From NCBI RefSeq assembly GCF_041381155.1, contig NC_091141.1, forward strand, positions 28,423,751 through 28,487,750: a stretch of 64,000 nt of DNA, given 5' to 3'. The notes beneath the pieces are model-generated. The model was not told where the DNA came from. It did no database searches and saw only the letters and a program-made list of their open reading frames with translations. This stretch comes from Argopecten irradians (Eukaryota; Mollusca; Bivalvia; Pectinida; Pectinidae). Positions within the stretch are counted from its first letter, which is position 1; the number at the start of each line of letters is the position of its first letter. Below are positions 11,380 to 23,055 of this stretch, one piece after another. The translations under genes and the position numbers were made by a program.

Positions 11380-12985
11380 TATATTGAATAGCAGGATTAT
11401 TTGATAAACTCGCCAGATTTTGGGACGAGTATGCTACCATGGCAACATTCTGATAAATGAAGGGTAAATATATACATTTTATGCATACATGTAACTTGAC
11501 TTCAGACTATGTGACCCGATGATGTACTCCGATTAGATCAATGATCAATACTATAAGGTGGACAATCTCAAAAGGAGACGTAATACAAATATAGAATACA
11601 TATTATAAAATTTTAAATTCATCAATTGGATGAACGCTAACAATACACTACTGAAAAGTACATGTCAAATGGTAGCTCCAACAATAAAAGAACATACTTT
11701 TGAAGTCAACATATTAGCTACCCCCATAAGACTTTTTTCCGGTGAAATAATCAAAAGATTTACACATGTGATGGCTGAATATGACATTTCTAACAATGAG
11801 TTTATAACCATAAATTCAGTTTTAGTAGAAACCGAAATCTAAATTTGTATGATGGAGTTTTTCTCGGTATTACAAAAAAGTGTTACTCGTAAATGAAATA
11901 CCCTGTCATGCGAAAACTCCATTGGGGTGTTAAGACACCTTATACGGTGCATGGGTTACTCTGATAAGCAATGTTAACATTTTAAGAAATGTGTAAATGC
12001 TATATCTGTGTATCATATAAAAAAAACAATTCTTCAGAAATAAACACAAGTTAATAATATTTCATTAATAAACATAAGCAAACAAAATTGCATAAATAAA
12101 CCCAAAGAAACAATACATGTACTGCATAAAAACAAAATTAAACAATATTTCGTCAATAAACAATATTTCGTAAATAAACTATTCTTCGCGAATAAAATAA
12201 ACAATACATGTGTACTTCATAAAAAACACCATATAAACATAAATAAACAATACTTCGCAAATAGAATAAACAATACTTCACAAACACTCTAAAAAACAAA
12301 CAATAAATTAATACTTCATAAATAAGCACACGAATGGATTATTTTTGAAACAGGAAAATGGTAGGAATTCATTTTCATATTTAGTTATGACGTATTTTGT
12401 GTGCGTACGACTAGCTTAATAAAGACTTGGAGCGTTATCGTAATAAATACATGTATGTTATTCCCTTTTATTTCTGTTATTGACAGGGTATGATATGTTA
12501 CTTTGGTGTATTGTCTGGGATAGGATGTTACAAATAGCACAAATTAGGCAAAAAGAGAAAACTGACTTTCATACGAACATAGCTGTTAGCTAACTCTTTA
12601 TAATCAGTTAAACAAAGTTTAGATCAATGAAAAAAACAACAACAAACAAAAAAAATACACGTCATGTATATATGTATTTGTATAAAAAAGCAAATTAACA
12701 AAATTGGCTATGAAAAACAACAAGAAAGTTTTGAGACCGACATTGACGAATGTTGAGGAACAACTTTAAGATAACACAAAACATCCTATCACCATTTCAC
12801 ACATTCTGTATGTCCTTCTCTGCGGAGCAAGAAAATTAATTAAAATTATCTATTGACAATATTAAATTGCAATTAACTTTTTTACTATTACTGGTGCTTC
12901 CATTTCTGTCGATCATTCCGAAGATGGGAGATATTCACGAAATTACAAATAAAAATGTCACCAGTAATGCTTTATTCGTCGATGA
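11380..12985. repeat. 3' flank of vWA copy A, near-identical to the flank of copy B
   Basis: About 1.6 kb of non-coding DNA is matched almost base for base at about 17870-19495; I noticed only a handful of single-base and small indel differences. It includes an A-rich stretch (about 12020-12330) of loosely repeated AATAAACAATACTTC-like pieces. After 12985 similarity to B continues at much lower identity. Confidence 0.85.
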
Positions 12986-13149
12986 CGCTGGCCGAAAGAG
13001 ATGAAGGTGTTTAAAATCTGCATGTAATTGGCTACCAGAGACTTAATTTATTTGCCTACTACTTAACGTTATGTTAGAACCCGTAGAAAAAAAATCGTAA
13101 TTATTTGGATTAACTGGTATGACCCATAACTGGGCGAACATTGTGACAT

Positions 13150-13560
13150 GAAAACCATCCGATGTTTGATTAAATTAAGCTGTGACTATTATTCAAATGG
13201 AACAGACATAGCATGTATGATGCCTTATAAACATTAGTTACAAAACAAAAATACTATGCAAGTGTAAAATTTTGTTTATATGCTTTATGTACGTTGAAGA
13301 TGGGAACATACCTGCAGAAATCACTTTACAATTACTGAACAATAAACACTGTAAAAATGTTGAAATAAAATAGTAGACCACAACCTGATTTCATGGTCTA
13401 ACCTATATACTCAATTCACTGCACTATAGATGCAAACATCTTATTTGTAAGTATTGTAATTCTCAAAATATTCGTAATATTTGGTGACGATTAAATATTA
13501 AAAGCTTTTTCTTCAGTCGTATGAAAATTACGGCACATATAATGTAAAGGACTCTTCCTG
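13150..13560. repeat. Dispersed repeat family R1, longer copy 2
   Basis: Begins near TTAAATTAAGCTGTGACTAT, includes ATGATGCCTTATAAACATTA, AAATCACTTTACAATTACTG, ACCACAACCTGATTTCATGG and ends AAAATTACGGCACATATAAT. The matching copy B region is 19600-20080 and a diverged one starts at 61915. Confidence 0.6.
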
Positions 13561-13617
13561 ATTTTTTGTCATGTATTTGTTTTTGTTTTTATTTGTGTGT
13601 GTGTTAGGGTGTGTAAG

Positions 13618-13627
13618 TATGTGTGTG

Positions 13628-13675
<48 letters not shown>

Positions 13676-13676
13676 G
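13618..13676. repeat. (GT)n microsatellite
   Basis: A run of GT dinucleotides with one GAG interruption near its start. Confidence 0.95.
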
Positions 13677-13759
13677 TTTTTCGTGCTTTATTTTGATAAT
13701 AGAGTGAAATATTAATGGATCAAAATGTTTAATTATTAATTTATTTACTTGTGGATCCA

Positions 13760-14790
13760 TTTACGGAGAATTCATGAATGCGAAGAGATTACAAATGGAA
13801 AATTAAAGTATACCGTAACGTTAGTTTGTCTTTGACTTAAAAAGCATGATTAAATATTATATCAGAAAAAAAATCTTTTTTATATTTTCGTTGTGTTTCG
13901 TGTTTGTGTGGTGAAAAGGAAATATAATGCAGTTGGTTCATGATGATGAAGATTACTGTTTTTAATTTGTTTATTATATATTGTTTTAAATAGTACTTGT
14001 CTGCTTCTGTAGTTCCTTTGACGATTAATAGGAGGAGTGCGAGCCAGGACTTTCAAACTGCATACACCAGGTCAAACTGACAGAAGAACCCCTTATTCTA
14101 GTCGCGTTTATTTCGCATGTTCATCCTAGGAAAGGTAAATATGTAGGACTGTGATTGCACGTGTCATTTGTTATCTTGAACTGCCTTCCAGTTTTTTCTT
14201 TGTCATATATCCAGAGAGGGGTTAATTCGACAATGAAAGTTAATCCATTGGAGTTTATCGAGGTATGATTTAGAGCTATGAATCTTATACATCTATCTTT
14301 TGGTATTGATTTATACGCTTTGCTAGATGCTAGAATATTGTATACTTGTATATATTATAAGACTGTCTCTTTACATTGTAGATAATGAGGGACTGGGTCT
14401 ATAATCTCAAAAAGTCTGTTGTATAACACTGTGGATTGTCTATTGGGTTTGAAATGACTTGGTGTGTTCCCGAGGGTAGAATTTCTCTTCTACTTCATAT
14501 TCACGTGATGAAGATAGAGAGTAGTTTTTTTTCTCTAATGTAATTAGACGTTTTGTATTGCTTTTTATACTAATATGTTTTTATGCCATTTTTGTATGAA
14601 ATAATAAAAGTGTCTATTTCCTCTAAATCATGATAATTGTAATTTGTTTGTTTTGGTTTGTTATCCTCTGGGGTTTTAGTAAATCCAAGGATTGTTTCCT
14701 GTAAAAATAGTTTACCCCATGACGCAGGTAGCCATGAACCTCTTCTAGGTATGAGAGAAAAAACAGTCAGACATGCTTCTTCTTATAATA
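13760..14790. other. Intergenic region between vWA copies A and B
   Basis: No gene is seen. At about 14000-14270 there is a decayed copy of the R2 element (AATTCGACAATGAAAGTTAA ... GGAGTTTATCGAGG). Confidence 0.5.
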
Positions 14791-14796
14791 TTTGTA

Positions 14797-15026
14797 GTAC
14801 ATTCGGAACCCTACGCATATTGGTGTTTTCGTTGCTCGACCTGATACAGAATTTATGAATGAACCGAGGACATGTTCAGTCTCGTTCCCGACGAGTCAGC
14901 TATTCGTGTTCGTTCTGATGTGACGTCACCAGGCCGGGCTGTATATATATGAGCCGTCCAATACACAGTTTCACACACAACTGTTGATCACAGACGCACT
15001 ACAATATTATCAACTATCATTTAAAG
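14797..15026 (+). promoter_or_regulatory. Promoter and 5'UTR exon of vWA gene copy B (CRE + TATA)
   Basis: The GTACATTCGGAA motif is at 14797, TGACGTCA at 14921-14928 and TATATATAT at 14942-14950, in the same spacing as copy A. The non-coding exon ends at 15026 before GTAAGG. Confidence 0.75.
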
Positions 15027-15619
15027 GTAAGGATTTTTATTTGTATCGATATTCATATAAGAATCAAAATATGAAAAAAATATAAATATATCTGATATCT
15101 GAAAAATAGGTGTATACATGCAGCAAGTTTCTTTCTATTTGATTGTGTGCATTATTAATAATTATCAAACTATTTTTTTTTAATAATTTCCATATTCTTT
15201 TATTATGATAATTATTAGGCCTATATATTTATTTATTTAATATAACAGAGATCTGTAAGAAATAATTCAAATTACTGTTTGTAAATAAAAAAAATTATAT
15301 GTGCCTTAGCTCAGCTTATTGCGTTTAGATATCCACGGGTTCTGTTTTTCCATTTGAAATCATGAAGAGCAAAATCAATAGTTTCTTCAGCTTTTCAAAT
15401 TAAGGTGATCGTTTGCTATTGATAATTATTTTTATAAAAATAACCATTGCTTCATGTAACCATCCGTTCTCATATAATTATAGAAGATATTTATCTGATT
15501 TGTTGTGTTGAGATATGAACTTTCAAAATATTCTTAAATATGTACATACTTTATAACTATAATATATACAACGTTTAATGCAAATTTGTGCAATATTTTT
15601 TTTTATTTCAGAATTCAAA

Positions 15620-17606
15620 ATGGCAGTACCACCTGGCGGATTACAGGAAATATGTTTTTCCTTCGACACAACTGGATCCATGTACAGCTGTCTGGACGAG
15701 GTACGGGGACGGATCCAGGATATGATCCAACGTCTTCAAGCGGACATTCCCGGAATCAGGATCGCTGTCTTCGCTCATGGCGATTACTGTGACAAATCTA
15801 ACTACATCACAAAACATATCGACTTTTCCACCGACGTTGCGACGCTGTGTAAGTGGGTAAACGACGTCGGGAGGACAGGTGGCGGCGACGCAGACGAATG
15901 TTACGAGCTGGTTCTGCACGAGGTCCAAAGTCTGGACTGGACGCCAGGATCACAAAGGGCGCTGGTCATGATTGGGGACAACAACCCACATGAACCTGGA
16001 TATCCCCAAAACAAGAAAAAATTAAATTGGAGAACGGAAGCAGACAACCTATCGAAAATGGTACGATGCAGCTAGCAATGTTGCCCAATGTTTTACGGAC
16101 ATGTAATGAATTGGCTTGCTATTACGAATAAAACTGTGTAATAAAACCATTCCAATATTACTAATTTGTATTTGCAAATATACGCATGAGAAAACATGCA
16201 TTGGATTACAAATACATCATCAAGTATTCATTTTTGTATAGTTTTTGAATGATTATAAGAAATGACTTTCATAGAAGTTATCACTCGATTTCAGGGTGTC
16301 CGTATTTATTCTGTCCAGTGCAAGAACTATTCAGGAGCAGACCATTTCTACGAAACCATAGCCGAGAAAACTGATGGCCAATACCTTAAACTCGCCCAGT
16401 TCACCAATTTATTTGATTTCATCATGTCGATCTGCTACAGAGAAAAGGGAGCAGAATTTCTACAGGTAAAACAAACCTAATATAACAATTTACTTGGTAG
16501 TTTTATACACTACGACATCGAGGTCAGCTGGTTTTATTAACCATCTTGTATTTGTATTTTTGAATTCGCAATTTTGTATCGTATAAAGAAAGCAGAACAT
16601 TAATGGGAACTTGTGTAATCGGAAATGTATATTTTTCATCTGGTACATTTCAGGATTACGAAAAGGAGGTGAGAGCTCGAGAGGCTACAGGTGGTATTCA
16701 CAAAGATTTGGACAATCTGTTTGGGGTTCTCCGGCGGGCTGATAGTAGTCATGACGACACAAAAATGGACACAACTGCGGTACCAAAACCTGTGCCCCTG
16801 ATCAAGCCACCGTCCCTCACCAAAGTACCATCATTGACGGCCATGAAGAAAAAACTAGGCAGAACTTCTTCGGCGTCTAAGCGTACACGAACAGGAGTGA
16901 AAAATCGCAAAGTGACCAAGGTAAACAGATTTCGACATTTAGATTTCATTTGAAGGCCACATGGCAAGTAATTTTACATTATAGTGAGTTTATTTCTGAG
17001 CATATTTGTATTTGGTAGACTCAAAAAATATTCATCATTCAAAGATTTTTTCAATATGGTGGCAGTATTTCCTTGTTATTGCAGAAAGAATTGCCACCGA
17101 AACCGAGAAGAGAAAATGTACCTGAATCAAGCTTCTCTCTATCCGGCAGAAGGTGGAGTAATTGGCAAACGTGCCTGTCATGTGATAAAACTGATAGTGA
17201 ATTATGGGAGAAAAGAAATGGTGGTCATCTTGGTTACAGAAGGAAACATATCTTTGATGGGAGGCTGACAAGACCGACCCTTTACGAATTCTCAGTTCAA
17301 ACAGCTGCCGGTCACAAACGGCATATCATGTACTCAAAACTTTGTCACGGATTGACAAACGATGGCAAATGGGAACATCGTCTACTTGGACAAAAAGACA
17401 TTCGTGGCCAAATTGAGGACATTCTCTCTAAAGGTTGTTCGGTCGCTGTGCGACGTTTAAAACTTATCAACAGAAAAAACAGCAAAGCTAAGGCAATCAA
17501 TTCATTACGTTGCTATGACTACGCATGGCGTCGCCAAGGCAGTCTGCGCACAACACATAGATCTGTTATCAAAGGTTCTGTCCATATCTCTAACGATGTT
17601 TTCTAA
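15620..17606 (+). CDS. von Willebrand factor A domain protein, tandem copy B
   Basis: Coding exons are 15620-16060, 16295-16465, 16654-16920 and 17085-17606, each exactly as long as in copy A (441, 171, 267 and 522 nt); they encode 466 residues. The MIDAS DTTGS, TGGGD and MIGDNNPH motifs are intact. It carries G74A (STDVATL), a change not seen in A or C. In the linker and C-terminal part it shares RTRTGV, RGQIED and RRQGSL with copy C, but TAVPKPVPLIK, SELW, KHIFD and CHGLT with copy A, a mosaic pattern. Introns 1 and 2 match copy C and the 3' flank matches copy A. There are no frame breaks. Function unknown; expression is probably co-regulated with A and C. Confidence 0.85.
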
Positions 17607-17636
17607 GTTTGTGACAAGACAGTTATTATTTCATAC

Positions 17637-17646
17637 AATAAATAAA
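17637..17646 (+). promoter_or_regulatory. Probable poly(A) signal, vWA copy B
   Basis: Two overlapping AATAAA hexamers (17637 and 17641) lie about 30 bp after the stop. Confidence 0.65.
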
Positions 17647-17869
17647 CATGCTGAGTCGTACACCTACTGTTCTAATTGGCACATTATTGTTAAAACTGAG
17701 TTTTTTGTTTTACTGAAGTCGTTTTATTGAATAGTGCAATGTAAATACAAGGATAGCTTATATTTATTATTTTAATATTGATATACAATTTCATAGTACA
17801 TGTTATTGATTATTGTTATATTGTATTTGATAAAATAAAACTGATAAAAGTAGCAATTTTCCATTATTA

Positions 17870-19495
17870 TTATTTAATATATGTATAATAGCTTTGTATT
17901 GAATAGCAGGATTATTTGATAAACTCGCCAGATTTTGGGACGAGTATGCTACCATGGCAACATTCTGATAAATGAAGGGTAAATATATACATTTTATGCA
18001 TACATGTAACTTGACTTCAGACTATGTGACCCGATGATGTACTCCGATTAGATCAATGATCAATACTATAAGGTGGACAATCTCAAAAGGAGACGTAATA
18101 CAAATATAGAATACATATTATAAAATTTTAAATTCATCAATTGGATGAACGCTAACAATACACTACTGAAAAGTACATGTCAAATGGTAGCTCCAACAAT
18201 AAAAGAACATACTTTTGAAGTCAACATATTAGCTACCCCCATAAGACTTTTTTCCGGTGAAATAATCAAAAGATTTACACATGTGATGGCTGAATATGAC
18301 ATTTCTAACAATGAGTTTATAACCATAAATTCAGTTTTAGTAGAAACCGAAATCTAAATTTGTATGGAGTTTTTCTCGGTATTACAAAAAAGTGTTACTC
18401 GTAAATGAAATACCCTGTCATGCGAAAACTCCATTGGGGTGTTAAGACACCTTATACGGTGCATGGGTTACTCTGATAAGCAATGTTAACATTTTAAGAA
18501 ATGTGTAAATGCTATATCTGTGTATCATATAAAAAAACAATTCTTCAGAAATAAACACAAGTTAATAATATTTCATTAATAAACATAAGCAAACAAAATT
18601 GCATAAATAAACCCAAAGAAACAATACATGTACTGCATAAAAACAAAATTAAACAATATTTCGTCAATAAACAATATTTCGTAAATAAACTATTCTTCGC
18701 GAATAAAATAAACAATACATGTGTACTTCATAAAAAAACCATATAAACATAAATAAACAATACTTCGCAAATAGAATAAACAATACTTCACAAACACTCT
18801 AAAAAACAAACAATAAATTAATACTTCATAAATAAGCACACGAATGGATTATTTTTGAAACAGGAAAATGGTAGGAATTCATTTTCATATTTAGTTATGA
18901 CGTATTTTGTGTGCGTACGACTAGCTTAATAAAGACTTGGAGCGTTATCGTAATAAATACATGTATGTTATTCCCTTTTATTTCTGTTATTGACAGGGTA
19001 TGATATGTTACTTTGGTGTATTGTCTGGATAGGATGTTACAAATAGCACAAACTAGGCAAAAAGAGAAAACTGACTTTCATACGAACATAGCTGTTAGCT
19101 AACTCTTTATAATCAGTTAAACAAAGTTTAGATCAATGAAAAAAACAACAACAAACAAAAAATACACGTCATGTATATATGTATTTGTATGAAAAAGCAA
19201 ATTAACAAAATTGGCTATGAAAAACAACAAGAAAGTTTTGAGACCGACATTGACGAATGTTGAGGAACAACTTTAAGATAACACAAAACATCCTATCACC
19301 ATTTCACACATTCTGTATGTCCTTCTCTGCGGAGCAAGAAAATTAATTAAAATTATCTATTGACAATATTAAATTGCAATTAACTTTTTTACTATTCACT
19401 GGTGCTTCCATTTCTGTCGATCATTCCGAAGATGGGAGATATTCATGAAATTACAAATAAAAATGTCACCAGTAATGCTTTATTCGTCGATGACG
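17870..19495. repeat. 3' flank of vWA copy B, near-identical to the flank of copy A
   Basis: Counterpart of 11380-12985. The identity exceeds that of introns and of several exon stretches between the same two copies, so it reflects a recent exchange or duplication rather than coding constraint. It includes the same A-rich degenerate repeat (about 18535-18840). Confidence 0.85.
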
Positions 19496-19599
19496 TTGGC
19501 CGAACTATTGGTCACCAGAGACTTAATCTATGCCTACCATACTGTTATTTCAGAACCTGCAGAAAAAAGGTCATACTATTCTTTAAAGTTGTATGACCC

Positions 19600-20080
19600 A
19601 TAACTGAGTGAACATTCTGACATGCATATGAATGAAGTCGTGACTATCATTTAACTGAACAGACAGACATGTATGATGCCTTATAAACAAAATTTACAAA
19701 ACAAAATTCATGCACTGTAAAAATGTTGTTATAACCTTACATGTATGTATGTTTATATCGAAATGTACCTTGAGAAATCACTTTACAATTACATGTAACA
19801 ATAACACTGTATAAATGTGAAATAAAATAGTAGGCCACAACCTGGCTTCATGGTCTGATCGTATGTACTCAATTTATTTAATTGTAGATGCAAATATAAT
19901 GATTTTTACAGTAGTGCGAAACTGGATTTTCAGTTTTATTTGTACTTGTAAAGTTGAAGCCTATGCAATGTAAGTACAAAAATGAATTGTAATTATCAAA
20001 ATGTGGGTAATGTTTGGTGGCGAATAAAATATTAAAAGCTCTTCTTGAATATTATAAAAAATACGGCATATATAATGTAA
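19600..20080. repeat. Dispersed repeat family R1, copy 3
   Basis: Same block order as at 13150-13560 (GATGCCTTATAAAC, AAATCACTTTACAATTACAT, GCCACAACCTGGCTTCATGG), but clearly diverged from it. Confidence 0.6.
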
Positions 20081-20116
20081 AGGATTTGTATTAAATGAAT
20101 TGCTAAATTACTAGTG

Positions 20117-20255
20117 TTGATGTACGATGTACTTTTGCCGTTCGTCCTACCAACAAAACTCTTCCACTCTTCTGATTTTCGCGATATGTACGATGTACTT
20201 TTGCCATTTGTCCTTTCAACAACCACTCTCCAATTCTTCCTGATTTTCGCGATGT
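20117..20255. repeat. Two-unit tandem duplication of about 67 bp
   Basis: GATGTACTTTTGCCGTTCGT ... CTTCTGATTTTCGCGATATG is followed head-to-tail by GATGTACTTTTGCCATTTGT ... CTTCCTGATTTTCGCGATGTG. An 85-codon open frame across it has no recognisable product. Confidence 0.75.
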
Positions 20256-21099
20256 GGCATCCATGCATTTCTACGTGTGCTTTCGAAAACAAGACGATTC
20301 GTTCAAAACCAGTAACTATCGCTATGTCAACATTGAAGATGTTGGCGGGATTTTCGCTCTGTTGTCTATGATAAATAATGACATTTTATTCATAATTATT
20401 CTAGAAACTTCACTAAATTAGCGAACAAGTTATGAATTATAATGGTACGCATTAATGAAGCCTGAATGCCGTTGTAGAGTACCAGCGATTGTTTTGTGTG
20501 TTTAAGTGTTATTTTGATTATAGACTGAAACATTAATGTTTCAAAATGTTTAGTTATGTATTGATTCAGTTTTTTATCCATTTGCGCAGATTTTGTGAAT
20601 GTGAACATAACAAAAAAACCCACACTGCAAAGAAATTAAAGCTTGCAATATACAGATAATATGGTATATACATGTACATTATATATTAGTTGTGTTGACT
20701 AAAAAGCAAAAATTCAAAATCTCTCAGAAAAGTTCATTAACTTCTTCTTTTTTTGTATGAGAAAGTAGTAGTTTGAGTTATTTTATTTTCAAAAATGGGC
20801 GAATACAAGGTATTTTTAGTCGGGATATGTTTGACTCATCATGTCTTCTCCCGTACAACTGATAACTTTCACGGGTGCAAAAATTTCGCGATATTTGTTT
20901 TTAAACAAATACTAAAATACCCAAAATCTGACTAAAGAGTACTTTACACGGTCATATTTCATTGTTTCACCGATAAAAAAGTTTTACGATCATCAAAATG
21001 CTCAGCGGTGTCATGAAAATAATCGGTCATACGGTACTATAGAATATTGGTTTTATAAAATAGATCACCATCACATTTCCCTATGGGTCCACGTGTAGC

Positions 21100-21455
21100 T
21101 CATAATCGATACTCCAAGGGTTACTTTCGCTGTCGGTTAATTCTCCCCTGTATGATGTAGTAAAATTGAAGACAGTTCAGGAGAAAAAAAACTGGCTAAT
21201 CATAGGCCTGGAACTATTTCCTTAAAAGGGTACAAGGTGAGCGACGCCCAATTTAAAAAAAAAATCACATGTACAGTCAACCACATTGTAACATTATTCT
21301 ATTTGGTTCTTTTGATGTACATCAATGTAAATCACTGCAGGCCTGAGATTAGTGTCAGTTTTTTTTCTCCTAGCACGCCTTCAGTTTTACTATGAGGTAG
21401 CTCAAGGGTGGATAAAACGGCAATGAAAGTAGCCCCTGGAGTATATCGAGGGTGC
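21100..21455. mobile_element. Small inverted-repeat element R2, copy 1
   Basis: The left end ACTCCAAGGGTTACTTTCGC and the right end GAAAGTAGCCCCTGGAGTAT are imperfect inverted repeats, and the subterminal TAGTAAAATTGAAG and CTTCAGTTTTACTATGAGGT are also inverted. Related copies lie at about 25405-25705 and 36690-36975. It is non-coding, like a MITE. Confidence 0.55.
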
Positions 21456-21554
21456 ATGTAACTAACCATCTAATGTAAATAAATTAAGTAATCAAATATA
21501 CCATTTCTACTCTAGAATCTAGAATAATTAATCTTAATTTGTTTTCTTACTAAA

Positions 21555-21960
21555 TTCAACTCTCTGATTGGCACATTCTTTTCGTCATATACTATGAAGA
21601 AAAATCCAAAAATGGCGCGAAAATCCGAATAATTATGACGTCACAATAGAGACTTCGACTTTGCGTATTGATTTAGACAAAATAATCCATTGAAAAATAA
21701 AAAAAATCGAACGTTTAAACGCACTTTATGTTATCAAGTAGTCTGAAAAATTAATTATAAGCATCGATGTAACTATTTTTTAACTTCATATAGGGTTATG
21801 AAATAAATTTTGTTTGCAAACATTTGTGTGAATCCGCGTAGCAGATTCTAACAAAAGTTTGCAAACAAAATGGTTATTTCATAAAAGTTTGCAAGTCAAA
21901 ATTTATTTCATACATACCCTATAAAGTAAAAACAATAGTCAGACATCAATGCTTAAATAT
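21555..21960. mobile_element. MITE-like element R3, copy 1, with terminal hairpin and an internal CRE
   Basis: Shares blocks CTGATTGG, ATGGCGCG, ATGACGTCACAATAGA, TTGCGTATTGATTT and GAAATAAATTTTGTTTGCAA with a second copy at 31930-32320. The right half is an inverted repeat around AATCCGCG. It contains TGACGTCA at about 21640. Confidence 0.6.
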
Positions 21961-22112
21961 ACATGCATTAAAATATATTTGTGTGTTTAAACAAAATAAT
22001 CAAAATTTGTAACAAATAAATCTCATTGAAATACAATGTAAATATGTCATTTTCAATATCTACAAATGAGTAATGGTTAATCCTTATGAACCTATATATA
22101 TTAAATGACATT

Positions 22113-22415
22113 GTACATTCGGAAATCTACGCACATTGATTTTAATAGTTTACCCCATATGAACCTCTTCTTTATAGTAGTTGTAGTACATTCGGAACTC
22201 TACGCATATTGGTGTTTTCGTTGCTCGACCTGATACAGAATTATGAATGAACCGAGGACATGTTCAGTCTCGTTCCCGACAAGTCAGCTATTCGTGTTCG
22301 TTCTGATGTGACGTCACCAGGCCGGGCTGTATATATATGAGCCGTCCAATACACAGCTTCACACAACAACAGTTGATCACAGACGCACTACAATATTATC
22401 AACTATCATTTAAAG
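22113..22415 (+). promoter_or_regulatory. Promoter and 5'UTR exon of vWA gene copy C (CRE + TATA)
   Basis: Two GTACATTCGGAA motifs (22113 and 22186), TGACGTCA at 22309-22316 and TATATATAT at 22330-22338. The non-coding exon ends at 22415 before GTAATT. The CRE-to-TATA block is identical to copy B. Confidence 0.75.
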
Positions 22416-23055
22416 GTAATTATATAAGGTTCTTTATTTATATCGATACCACATATTAGAATCAAAATTTGAAATGCATATATATATCTGAAATCTGAAA
22501 TAGGTGTATACATGCAGCATGTTTCTTTCTCTTTCTTTCTATTTGATTATGATAGATTTAGTTTTGGTGAGTTTTGACATTATTAATAATTATTGAACTA
22601 CATGTATTTGTTCTTGCTTAATTTCCATATTTTATCATGATTATTAATATTTATTGATTTATTCAATAATATAACAGAGTTCCGTTAGACATAATTCAAA
22701 TTACTGTTTGTAAATAAAAAATGTATATGTGCCTTAGCTCAGCTTATTGCGTTTAGATATCCACGGGTTCTGTTTTTCCATTTGAAATCATGAAGAGCAA
22801 AATCAATAGTTTCTTCAGCTTTTCAAATTAAGGTGATCGTTTGCTATTGATAATTATTTTTATAAAAATAACCATTGCTTCATGTAACCATCCGTTCTCA
22901 TATAATTATAGAAGATATTTATCTGATTTGTTGTGTTGAGATATGAACTTTCAAAATATTCTTAAATATGTACATACTTTATAACTATAATATATACAAG
23001 GCGATAAGTTCATGCAAAATTTTGTAATTGTTTTTTGTTTATTTCAGAAACAAAA

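Noticed and set aside
11630-11842. 70-codon open frame identical in the A and B flanks (also 18145-18357)
   Set aside because: The surrounding DNA is identical as well, so identity says nothing about coding; no known motif, no copy near gene C.
13569-13760. Minus-strand frame rich in Thr-His
   Set aside because: It is a translation of the (GT)n microsatellite.
20114-20371. 85-codon hydrophobic open frame
   Set aside because: Spans a 67-bp tandem duplication in intergenic DNA, with no homologue recognised and no counterpart kept open near copy A.
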